Source: Xanthobacteraceae bacterium
GTDB taxonomy: Bacteria > Pseudomonadota > Alphaproteobacteria > Rhizobiales > Xanthobacteraceae
DNA length: 5,786 nucleotides
Reading direction: 5' to 3'
NCBI GenBank assembly: GCA_030043175.1
Contig: JASHYD010000232.1
Span: forward strand, 1 to 5,786
Both the position numbers and the translations under genes were made by a program. Shown here piece after piece: positions 1-5,124 of this stretch. The notes below the pieces were generated by a model, which saw nothing but the letters and a program-made list of their open reading frames with translations, was not told the origin of the DNA and did no database searches. Every line of letters starts with the position of its first letter. Positions within the stretch are counted from its first letter, which is position 1.

Positions 1-346
1 TCCAGGCGGGTTGATTCCGATGTATGTGGCGAAGATGCAAAGGGCCGCCGCTATGGGCGAACGGGTGATTATCGATGGCAATTGCCTATCCGCCTGCACG
101 ATGACGCTGGGCATCATTCCACCTGAGAATGTATGCGCCACTTCACGGGCAGTACTTGGTTTCCATTCTGCTTTTACCCCAACTCCATGGGGACGGAAGA
201 TGGATTATCCGCCCGGAACTATGGAGATGGTATCGCATTATCCGCCTGCTATTCGCGCATGGATTAAGCGTCATGGGGGATTACATCCCAACTTGATTTA
301 CCTGCGTGCTCCTGAAATCTTTCATTATGTGAGGCCATGCCAATGA
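1..346 (+). CDS. 3' part of a ClpP/crotonase-fold-like 'SACT' protein, probably periplasmic
   Basis: The reading frame is open from base 2 and stops with TGA at 344-346, so the start lies off the left edge. The TTG at 11 is probably internal, because the upstream codons (P-G-G) continue the same motif. The visible part shows a PGGLIP loop, then IDGNCLSACTMTLG, then a 'VLGFHSAF' strand, and ends with 'WIKRHGGLHPNLIYLRAPEIF'. I recognise this as the alphaproteobacterial group of short proteins resembling predicted periplasmic ClpP-like proteins (COG3904-like), in which the Ser of S-A-C-T sits where a serine-protease nucleophile would be. Catalysis has not been shown for the group as far as I know, and no signal peptide can be judged here. 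Base composition is more AT-rich than the decarboxylase gene, consistent with accessory DNA. Confidence 0.7.
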   Translation, partial: PGGLIPMYVAKMQRAAAMGERVIIDGNCLSACTMTLGIIPPENVCATSRAVLGFHSAFTPTPWGRKMDYPPGTMEMVSHYPPAIRAWIKRHGGLHPNLIYLRAPEIFHYVRPCQ

Positions 347-414
347 TCAAACGAGACGAGGATATTGGCCTCTTGTATAATCTTCGCCCAACACTCGTCG
401 CTAAGTTGCTCTAA
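343..414 (+). CDS. Tiny 23-codon ORF overlapping the preceding stop (ATGA)
   Basis: The ATG at 343 overlaps the TGA of the preceding gene in the classic 4-base ATGA arrangement, and the frame runs MIKRDEDIGLLYNLRP... to TAA at 412-414. Such overlaps usually mean translational coupling. At 23 residues, with no recognisable family, it may equally be chance or the head of a gene whose body has been lost. Confidence 0.2.
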   Translation: MIKRDEDIGLLYNLRPTLVAKLL

Positions 415-785
415 TGTGAGACGCAATTAAACTTCTTATTTCGCTCGGCAGAGCTTCACATTTGAATAAAAGAGCGCAGAATGGTTTGCGACCATGGCGA
501 TCGGCTCTGGCTGCAAAGTCCATCTGGCCGCCGGTGAGCTGTTTCCCGGACGCCTCGTGGTCTCGGTGAGCAAGCACTAAGGCGCGGTCGTCGCCGGGCG
601 TGATCTGCGACGAACTGGTCGGCAACCGAGAGCCGGACGCTCATCCGCACCAAGCCGCCGACGGCTCGCGCTGCAGCGAGTGACAGATCGACGCGCGCTC
701 GTGAACCGGGTACAGCCAGCCGCCGGCCTCAATCCTCGCGACGCGTGGCAATCACCTTGCCGACCACGCGGATGACGCCCCTAGC
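415..785 (+). other. Stretch without a supportable gene
   Basis: About 370 bases separate the SACT-type gene from the first ABC-transporter relic. Short frames exist on both strands: for example minus-strand frames ending near 401 and 456, and a plus-strand frame of about 30 codons starting at the ATG at 494. None shows a recognisable motif, a clear ribosome binding site or continuity across the region. No tRNA, terminator or repeat array is apparent. It most likely holds decayed coding or intergenic DNA of a degenerating accessory region. Confidence 0.5.
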
Positions 786-974
786 CATGTGAGCCGGGTT
801 CTCAAAGGTGAAAGGACCTCCGATCTGCCGGAGCAGCAGCCGACCAAGCTCGAACTGATGCTCAATCTCAAGACCGCGAACGCGCTCGGGACAGAAATTC
901 CGACCGCGCTGCTCGTGCGCGCCGACAAGGTGATCGAAAGCGCCAATTTATTGCGGGCACAGCCGCGCGAGTGA
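786..974 (+). pseudogene. C-terminal remnant of an ABC transporter substrate-binding protein (TrpX-like family)
   Basis: The translation 'SRVLKGERTSDLPEQQPTK' followed by 'LELMLNLKTANALGTEIPTA' and 'LLVRADKVIE' matches the C-terminus of the 'ABC_sub_bind' family (PF04392 type). Members there typically read I/V-LKG-x-x-P-x-DLP-V-x-QPTK-F/L-EL-V/M-INLKTAKALGL-x-IP. In intact proteins of roughly 320 residues this is the last 55 or so residues, binding small solutes in the periplasm for an ABC importer. Everything N-terminal of H-V-S-R is missing: the upstream in-frame codons have no family resemblance and no signal peptide. The GTG at 789 is therefore not a credible start. The frame ends at TGA 972-974, where the family normally ends. 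Confidence 0.65.
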
Positions 975-975
975 C

Positions 976-1105
976 TTGGCCACTGCCGGCAAGGGCGCCC
1001 AGCATTCGGTGCCGATCATCGGCTGGCTCGATTTGGAACCACTGGAGTGTGAATTTGTCGAGGGGTTTCGTTCGGGTTTGGCGGAGTTCGGCTTTTCAGT
1101 GATCC
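976..1105 (+). pseudogene. N-terminal remnant of a second ABC substrate-binding protein
   Basis: One base after the stop of the preceding relic, another frame reads 'LATAGKGAQHSVPIIGWLDL' and then 'FVEGFRSGLAEFGFSVI'. In the same TrpX-like family the mature N-terminus reads roughly PLAARAQQ, VIGxL and AFRxGLxExGY, so this looks like its start just after the signal peptide. The twin-arginine-like signal region and a proper start codon are absent. Resemblance stops at about 1100-1110, where the sequence becomes the antisense of the zinc-knuckle repeats. It is thus a fragment truncated at both ends. Confidence 0.5.
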
Positions 1106-1783
1106 GCCGCGTCGCCGATCGGAGGTATCACCATCGTGGCGGAGAGCCCGCATGTAATGCTTCGCGCACAAGCCTTTTGTTCGGACCTTGCCGCCGCATC
1201 CTTGGATTGTGCATATGGTGATCCGAGGTCGGTCGGAGGTGTCGCCATTGTGCTTGCGCGCCCGAATGTAGTGCTTGTTGCACAAGCCGTGCTTGATGGC
1301 CTTGTCACCGCATCCTACAACGCTGCAAGTCCGCACTATCCGTGGTCTGACGGATGTATTTCTATCGTGGCGGCGAGATCGCTGGTAGTGCTTGCGGCAC
1401 AAGCCTTTTGCCTCAACCTTGCCGCCGCATCCTTCGATTGTGCATATGGGGATCCGAGGTCGGTCGGAGGTATCGCCATCGTGGCGGCGAGCCCGGTGGT
1501 AGTGCTTGAAGCACAATCCTTTACAGCGCGCCTTGGTCGTGCATCCTTGGACGCTACACCTACCGCTCTTCGACATGCGCAAGCAGCCGCAGGAGACGAC
1601 GTCGCCGCGTTTTAGACTGTGCGTTGAAGCCTCTTTGTTCCCGCCACAATCACATCCGCAAAGCCAATACACATCCCCGTGCTCGCTGCGGTAGGGTGTC
1701 CGTGCTCGCACGACGAGATGGCCGAATCGTTGCCCTACCAGACCACTCGAGCTCTGACCTCGGTTCTGGTTTCGAGATATCAC
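1016..1783 (-). CDS. Zinc-knuckle repeat protein with phage-type N-terminal Cys domain (hypothetical)
   Basis: The 255-residue frame starts at GTG 1783; an in-frame TGA four codons upstream rules out an earlier start in this frame. Residues 14-67 form a domain 'GLVGQRFGHLVV...WLCGCDCGGNKE...SCGCL' with Cys at 42, 44, 46, 65 and 67. This resembles the N-terminal region of many phage and mobile HNH-type proteins (RFGxLxV ... WxCxCDCG ... SCGC). Residues 75-226 are four copies of a C-x4-C-x9-C-x2-H knuckle (C76/C81/C91/H94; C114/C119/C129/H132; C153/C158/C168/H171; C191/C196/C206/H209), each followed by Y-x-R-(A/S)-(R/L)-(R/K)-H and a basic T-S-D/V-R linker. This composition suggests zinc binding and nucleic-acid contact, but function is unknown. 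No HNH nuclease core, signal peptide or membrane segment is visible. The last ~28 residues are the antisense of the ABC relic, so the natural C-terminus is probably lost. Confidence 0.75.
   Translation of the reverse strand: MISRNQNRGQSSSGLVGQRFGHLVVRARTPYRSEHGDVYWLCGCDCGGNKEASTHSLKRGDVVSCGCLRMSKSGRCSVQGCTTKARCKGLCFKHYHRARRHDGDTSDRPRIPICTIEGCGGKVEAKGLCRKHYQRSRRHDRNTSVRPRIVRTCSVVGCGDKAIKHGLCNKHYIRARKHNGDTSDRPRITICTIQGCGGKVRTKGLCAKHYMRALRHDGDTSDRRRGGSLKSRTPPNPNETPRQIHTPVVPNRASR
1106..1561 (-). repeat. Four tandem 38-39-codon zinc-knuckle repeats
   Basis: Within the minus-strand gene the repeat units lie at about 1448-1561, 1331-1447, 1217-1330 and 1106-1216, in reading order. Units are 38 or 39 codons long. 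Each encodes C-(S/T)-(V/I)-x-GC, then (K/H)GLC-x-KHY and a basic tail ending around DTSDRPRI. Units 2 and 4 are closest to each other in the 'CTI(E/Q)GCGGKV' half, while units 1 and 3 share the 'DGDTSDRPRI / NGDTSDRPRI' half. The fourth unit breaks off after DTSDR. Confidence 0.85.
1159..1479. repeat. Direct DNA repeat, 231-base offset (two-unit duplication)
   Basis: Bases 1159-1248 and 1390-1479 align without gaps; I count 79 of 90 identical bases. The offset of 231 bases equals 77 codons, exactly two knuckle units (38 + 39). This points to duplication of a two-unit block rather than four independent single-unit duplications. The strongest tract is a shared run around the 'GATCCGAGGTCGGTCGGAGG' core at 1220-1239 and 1451-1470. 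Confidence 0.8.
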
Positions 1784-1788
1784 AAGAG

Positions 1789-1878
1789 TTACTCAAAATA
1801 CAGGCATGTTAATGCTTGCTCGTTAGAAATTAACCTGCGTAGAAAAGTCTGTAGCGAAAAACCACGCACGCGTGACAT
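1789..1878 (-). CDS. 29-codon ORF with a strong RBS just upstream of the zinc-knuckle gene
   Basis: The ATG at 1878 is preceded by GAGGAGGGG (1893-1885), with eight bases between AGGAGG and the ATG, the best Shine-Dalgarno in the window. The frame reads MSRVRGFSLQTFLRRLISN and on to ...CLYFE, ending with TAA at 1791-1789. Only five bases separate its stop from the GTG start of the zinc-knuckle gene, which has no good RBS of its own, so coupled translation is likely. It is in a different frame, and the downstream frame is blocked by a TGA at 1795-1793, so it is not simply a missed N-terminus. It may be a leader peptide, a small protein or the head of a lost gene. It has no recognised family. 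Confidence 0.5.
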   Translation of the reverse strand: MSRVRGFSLQTFLRRLISNEQALTCLYFE

Positions 1879-1884
1879 ACGCGT

Positions 1885-1893
1885 CCCCTCCTC
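1885..1893 (-). promoter_or_regulatory. Ribosome binding site for the 29-codon ORF
   Basis: The minus strand reads GAGGAGGGG, containing full AGGAGG complementarity to the 16S 3' end, eight bases before ATG 1878. Its strength fixes this start and suggests that the small ORF, and through it the downstream gene, is translated. Confidence 0.6.
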
Positions 1894-1906
1894 AAATCTC
1901 ACCGAG

Positions 1907-1912
1907 ATAATA
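1907..1912 (-). promoter_or_regulatory. Possible -10 element (TATTAT)
   Basis: TATTAT on the minus strand lies 13 bases upstream of the strong RBS, which would place a transcription start near 1900 and give a leader of about 20 bases. No good -35 hexamer is found at 16-19 bases upstream (sequences such as CCTATG), so this rests on the -10 resemblance and position only. Confidence 0.25.
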
Positions 1913-1965
1913 CGCTACTTGTGTCTTGCCATAGGAGCGTAATGTTATTTTTCTATAAGCTTAAC

Positions 1966-1992
1966 GTTCGAAAATAGCACGAAACTTCGAAC
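1966..1992. repeat. Inverted repeat GTTCGAA-N13-TTCGAAC
   Basis: The perfect 7-base arms GTTCGAA (1966-1972) and TTCGAAC (1986-1992) are separated by 13 bases. Each arm also contains the self-complementary TTCGAA. The arms are 20 bases centre to centre, close to two helical turns. They lie about 55-80 bases upstream of the possible -10 of the small ORF/zinc-knuckle unit. This geometry would suit a dimeric regulator, but no binding protein is identified. Confidence 0.4.
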
Positions 1993-2040
1993 AACATGAC
2001 CCAGTACATTACCAATAATTAATATATTACCATAGTTAAT

Positions 2041-2095
2041 AATTAAAATCTTATGCCGCGGGCGGCAGGGCCGCTCTCGTGACCCATAGCACGAG
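2041..2095 (-). terminator. Possible terminator of the decarboxylase-acetyltransferase operon
   Basis: Just past the acetyltransferase stop, the minus strand can form CTCGTG-(8)-CACGAG (2095-2076). It can also form a GC hairpin GCCGC-CC-GCGGC (2066-2055), followed by ATAAGATTTTAATT. The second stem plus the T/A-rich tail resembles an intrinsic terminator, although the T-run is interrupted. Confidence 0.4.
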
Positions 2096-2102
2096 GCCGG
2101 CG

Positions 2103-2672
2103 TCACTCGTCGCGTGCCGCGGGCCAGACGCCTGGTAGAGTCGCGCTGCCTACGCCGAGCGATCGCTGGACCATGACGACATCCGTCCAGTGCCCGAACT
2201 TATAGCCGACCGACGGCAGATAGCCGACCTGCTTGAATCCGCACGCTTCATGCAGCCGCAGCGACGGCTCGTTCGCGGCATCGATATAACCGATCATCTG
2301 CCTGTAGCCCGCTGCCGCGCATGCATCGATGAGGGCGGGGAGCAGCACACGACCGATCCCGGAATGCAAATGATCCGGATGCACATAGATCGAATGCTTG
2401 AGGGTGAACCGGTACGCCGGCCGCTTTCGGAACAGGACCGCGTAGGCATAACCGACCACTGCGCTGCCGAGCTCCGCAACCAGGTGCGGGAGCCCGTGCT
2501 TACGCATATTCTTGCGCCGCCGCTTGAGGTCGTCCGGTCGCATCGGTTCGCTCTCTTGCGCATGATTGGGATCGACCCCGCGGGCAATGTGGTAGCGATA
2601 GATCGCGAGCATGGCTTCGACATCCTCGTCCCCTGAAGGACGAACCGTCACCTGCAGAGCGATCGTCGTCAT
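2103..2672 (-). CDS. GNAT family N-acetyltransferase, phosphinothricin-acetyltransferase-like
   Basis: The 189-residue protein transfers an acetyl group from acetyl-CoA to an amine; the substrate is unknown. I chose ATG 2672 over GTG 2681 because GGTGG lies five bases upstream and the family fold starts soon after (VTVRPSGDEDVEAML). Residues 86-110 hold the core strand and CoA loop 'YRFTLKHSIYVHPDHLHSGIGRVLL'. Residues 131-150 hold 'DAANEPSLRLHEACGFKQVG', and residues 154-171 hold 'SVGYKFGHWTDVVMVQRSLG'; all are typical of the PAT/Bar branch. Two usual residues differ: aligned to Bar, the catalytic Glu is Lys92, and the Arg opening the R-x-x-G-x-G pyrophosphate loop is Leu102. The gene begins 45 bases after the decarboxylase stop, so co-transcription is likely. 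Known PAT relatives acetylate phosphinothricin, methionine derivatives or similar amino acids. Confidence 0.88.
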   Translation of the reverse strand: MTTIALQVTVRPSGDEDVEAMLAIYRYHIARGVDPNHAQESEPMRPDDLKRRRKNMRKHGLPHLVAELGSAVVGYAYAVLFRKRPAYRFTLKHSIYVHPDHLHSGIGRVLLPALIDACAAAGYRQMIGYIDAANEPSLRLHEACGFKQVGYLPSVGYKFGHWTDVVMVQRSLGVGSATLPGVWPAARDE

Positions 2673-2683
2673 GCGAACCACCG

Positions 2684-2699
2684 AAAAAAGCTCGGCTTT
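2684..2699 (-). terminator. Small hairpin with T-run between the two operon genes
   Basis: The minus strand reads AAAGC-CGA-GCTTT followed by TTT, a 5-base stem with a 3-base loop and a short U-tract, in the 45-base gap between decarboxylase and acetyltransferase. The stem is AT-rich and short, so at most it would attenuate transcription of the second gene. It may be chance. Confidence 0.2.
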
Positions 2700-2717
2700 G
2701 CGGGCCGTCGCCGTGCC

Positions 2718-5075
2718 CTATTCACGCACAACATAGGTGTGGAATCGGATGTTTCCGGCAGCGTCGGCTTCGCGGTAGACGCCTTGGACCTCCGCCTCGA
2801 AGCCCGGAAAGAGATTGCTGCTGCGTTCGAACGCCTTCAGATAGTTGATCATCGCTCGCGCCTTGGCGCCCAGACGTTCGCCGGGGACAATCGTTGCAAT
2901 TCCGGGTGGATACACTACGAAAAGCGTGACGGCAACGCGACCCTCGATTTCGTCGATCGGTAGATAGTCGACGTTGTTGCGCACGAGGTGCCGCGCTGCC
3001 TCGTAGGGCGCCATCGCGGGGTCAGGCAGATGCTCTGAGGTGAACTGCGCCGTTTGCAGCGCGCTGACGTTGTGCGACCGGAAGAACGCATGCATTTCCG
3101 CGCAAAGATCGCGCAGCCGTAGGCCGCGATAGCGTGTTGACCGAGCGGCAACGAACTTTGGAATTGCCTGATCGAGCAGGACATTGTCGTCGTGCATCCG
3201 TTTGAAGGCAACCAGCGTGCTCACCAGCGTTCCCGCCTTGCTCGCCTCGACCCCGGGGGTGAGCAGGAACAGCAACGAATAGAGATCGTTCTTCTCCGGC
3301 ACGACGCGGTTCTCGCGCAGGAATTGCGCAACGATCGGCGCCGGAACGCCGTGCGCTTCGTACTCGCCGGTGAAGCGGTCGAACCCTGGTGTCAGCAGCG
3401 TCAGCTTGCTCGGATCGGTGATTGCAAATCCGGGAGCGGCGTACTTGAAGCCGTGCCAGCGGTCGCCCGGCGCAATCTCCCAAAAATGGGCCTGGCTCGC
3501 CAGCGCGTCGGTCGCGACGCTGTCCCAGGCGACCTCATGCACGCCCCCCTCTCGCGCGGCGTCGGGAAGCCGCACGACATGCGGTACGAAGGGATCGAAG
3601 AACCAACGGCGCGCCGGGTCCGCTTCCTTGCGCTCGAGCTCCCGCTGCACCGCCCGCAGCTTCTTGCGAAGTTCGATACCGAGCCGGATCGTATCGTCCC
3701 ACAGGACTTCCCCGGAGCGGCCTTTCATCATCTGCGCGCCGACGTCGAGGGAGGAGAACAACGGATAGAACGGCGAGGTCGAGGCATGCTGAAGGAAGCT
3801 TTCGTTGAAGCGCCGATGCTCGACCCGCCGCCGTTCCCCGCGGATATGGTTGTCCTTGATGTGGATCTGAGAAGCCTGCGAGAAGCCCGCGAGCTGCTTG
3901 TGGGTGGACTGGGTGGCAATGATCCCAGGCCCCGTCTGATCGAGGCCCTGAAGCCCCATGGCGAAGCGGCCAGCATAAATCGGATGGAAGGCCATGAAGC
4001 TCGCCCAGGCTTCGTCGAACAGGATGTAATCGCACAACGGTCCGATACGCGCGAGGATCTTCTGCGCATCGTAGATCGTTCCGTCGTAAGTGCACTGCTC
4101 GATGACAGCGACGCGAAACGGCCGCGGGCGGCGCCAGGCCTCGGGGTCCTTCACCAGCGGATTGTTGCGGATCGCCTCGCGGATCGCTCGCTCCTCCAGA
4201 GACGACAGCTGGATGGGCCCGATCAGGCCGTACGCATTCCGGTCGGCCGGCAGGTAAATCGGGATGCCGCCGCCGAGAAGCAGGGCGCCGTGATGCGCCG
4301 CCTTGTGATTGTTGCGATCGAACAGCACGAGATCATCGTTGGCGATCAAGGCCGACAGCGCGATCTTGTTCGACGCGGAGGTACCGTTCAGGACGAAATA
4401 CGTCCGTTCAGCTCCGAAGATCGCGGCTGCCTCCTTTTGCGCTTGCAGCGCGGGGCCCTCGTGGGTGAGAAGATCGCCGAGCTCGAGGATCGAGTTGTCC
4501 AGGTCATCGCGGAAAATCGCCTCGCCCAGATGTTCCTTGAAAATGCGTCCGATCGGGCTGCGACTGTAGAAGATGCCGCCGTTGTGGCCGGGGCAGGTCC
4601 AGAGCTGATTGCCCTCTTCGGCATAATCGACCAGGGCGCCGAAGAACGGAGTCTTGAGCGTCTCGGCGTATTGGCTGAGGCGGCTCACGAGATTCTTGGC
4701 GATGAACTCCGGCGTCTCCTCGGCGAGGAACACGTAACCGTCGATGAAGTCGAGCACCTCGACAGGGACGTCCTCAAATCTCTTGCGCCGCACCAGGAGC
4801 ACAATCGGCATTTCCAGCCCGCGTCGGCGCATGAGGTTGATGAGCGAGGCAGTCTTGCCCTCCAAACCCTTCTTTCCCCAGTCAACCACGAGGCAGCCGA
4901 TCGCCGCGTCGGTTTGGACGGCGATTTCCGCATCTTCGATCCGCCGCGCTCGGACGACCTGGAAACCGAGACGCTCAATGGCCGCGATGATCTGCTGGAG
5001 GCGTAGCCCTTCCAGGTCTTCGGCATCGAAGCTCGGCGCCGAAAATAGGAACGCAAATCTCTGAGAAAAATTCAT
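2718..5075 (-). CDS. Orn/Lys/Arg decarboxylase (PLP-dependent, fold type I)
   Basis: The 785-residue cytoplasmic enzyme matches the bacterial inducible basic amino-acid decarboxylases (AdiA, LdcI/CadA, SpeF) in length and order of domains. It should convert arginine, lysine or ornithine to the polyamine or diamine plus CO2. Residues 1-~140 are the response-regulator-like wing domain ('RFAFLFSAPSFDAEDLEGL', 'CLVVDWGKKG'). The PLP domain follows: TCPGHNGG at 160-167, GTSASNK at 231-237 (PLP phosphate), DRNNHK with His257 (ring stacking), DEAW with Asp354 (pyridine N) and STHKQ with Lys393 (Schiff base). The C-terminal domain runs from about 600 and includes 'YPPGIATIVPGE' and 'FPGFEAEVQGVY'. 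ATG 5075 is chosen because the wing domain begins at once; TTG 5108 would add 11 uncharacteristic residues. No strong RBS is visible at either. STHK and the C-terminus resemble AdiA, and DRNNHK resembles ornithine enzymes, so substrate stays open. Confidence 0.95.
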   Translation of the reverse strand: MNFSQRFAFLFSAPSFDAEDLEGLRLQQIIAAIERLGFQVVRARRIEDAEIAVQTDAAIGCLVVDWGKKGLEGKTASLINLMRRRGLEMPIVLLVRRKRFEDVPVEVLDFIDGYVFLAEETPEFIAKNLVSRLSQYAETLKTPFFGALVDYAEEGNQLWTCPGHNGGIFYSRSPIGRIFKEHLGEAIFRDDLDNSILELGDLLTHEGPALQAQKEAAAIFGAERTYFVLNGTSASNKIALSALIANDDLVLFDRNNHKAAHHGALLLGGGIPIYLPADRNAYGLIGPIQLSSLEERAIREAIRNNPLVKDPEAWRRPRPFRVAVIEQCTYDGTIYDAQKILARIGPLCDYILFDEAWASFMAFHPIYAGRFAMGLQGLDQTGPGIIATQSTHKQLAGFSQASQIHIKDNHIRGERRRVEHRRFNESFLQHASTSPFYPLFSSLDVGAQMMKGRSGEVLWDDTIRLGIELRKKLRAVQRELERKEADPARRWFFDPFVPHVVRLPDAAREGGVHEVAWDSVATDALASQAHFWEIAPGDRWHGFKYAAPGFAITDPSKLTLLTPGFDRFTGEYEAHGVPAPIVAQFLRENRVVPEKNDLYSLLFLLTPGVEASKAGTLVSTLVAFKRMHDDNVLLDQAIPKFVAARSTRYRGLRLRDLCAEMHAFFRSHNVSALQTAQFTSEHLPDPAMAPYEAARHLVRNNVDYLPIDEIEGRVAVTLFVVYPPGIATIVPGERLGAKARAMINYLKAFERSSNLFPGFEAEVQGVYREADAAGNIRFHTYVVRE

Positions 5076-5124
5076 CGGCGATGTCGGAATTCGCGACCAG
5101 CAACGCAAGATTATTGGGCTTCAT

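Larger units (their letters stand above)
1879..2054. other. AT-rich intergenic control region
   Basis: Between the small ORF and the operon terminator the sequence becomes markedly AT-rich, most of all at 2008-2050. There ATTACCA occurs twice (2008-2014 and 2026-2032), separated by 18 bases centre to centre and embedded in TTAAT/AATTAA runs. Neither strand has a supportable gene. It contrasts sharply with the GC-rich genes to its right and probably contains the promoter of the leftward zinc-knuckle unit. Confidence 0.45.

Noticed and set aside
588..613. Inverted repeat TCGTCGC-N12-GCGACGA
   Set aside because: Short GC-rich arms of this kind are common by chance in such DNA, and it has no T-run or promoter context.
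401..653. Two overlapping minus-strand frames of 65-74 codons
   Set aside because: No motif, no RBS and no agreement between them on which frame is coding.
1106..1561. Repeat block considered as a CRISPR array
   Set aside because: Units are 114-117 bases with similarity throughout and keep an open reading frame. There are no short identical repeats with unique spacers.
1136..1615. A plus-strand open frame of 159 codons with internal repeats
   Set aside because: Its repeats are the antisense of the zinc-knuckle repeats. The minus-strand frame gives conserved Cys/His spacing, and this one gives none.
2190..2636. A plus-strand open frame of 148 codons
   Set aside because: Antisense of the acetyltransferase, which has clear GNAT motifs on the minus strand.
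3192..5006. A 604-codon open frame on the plus strand
   Set aside because: It lies entirely antisense to the decarboxylase, has no recognisable domain and is the usual shadow of a GC-rich gene with strong third-position bias.
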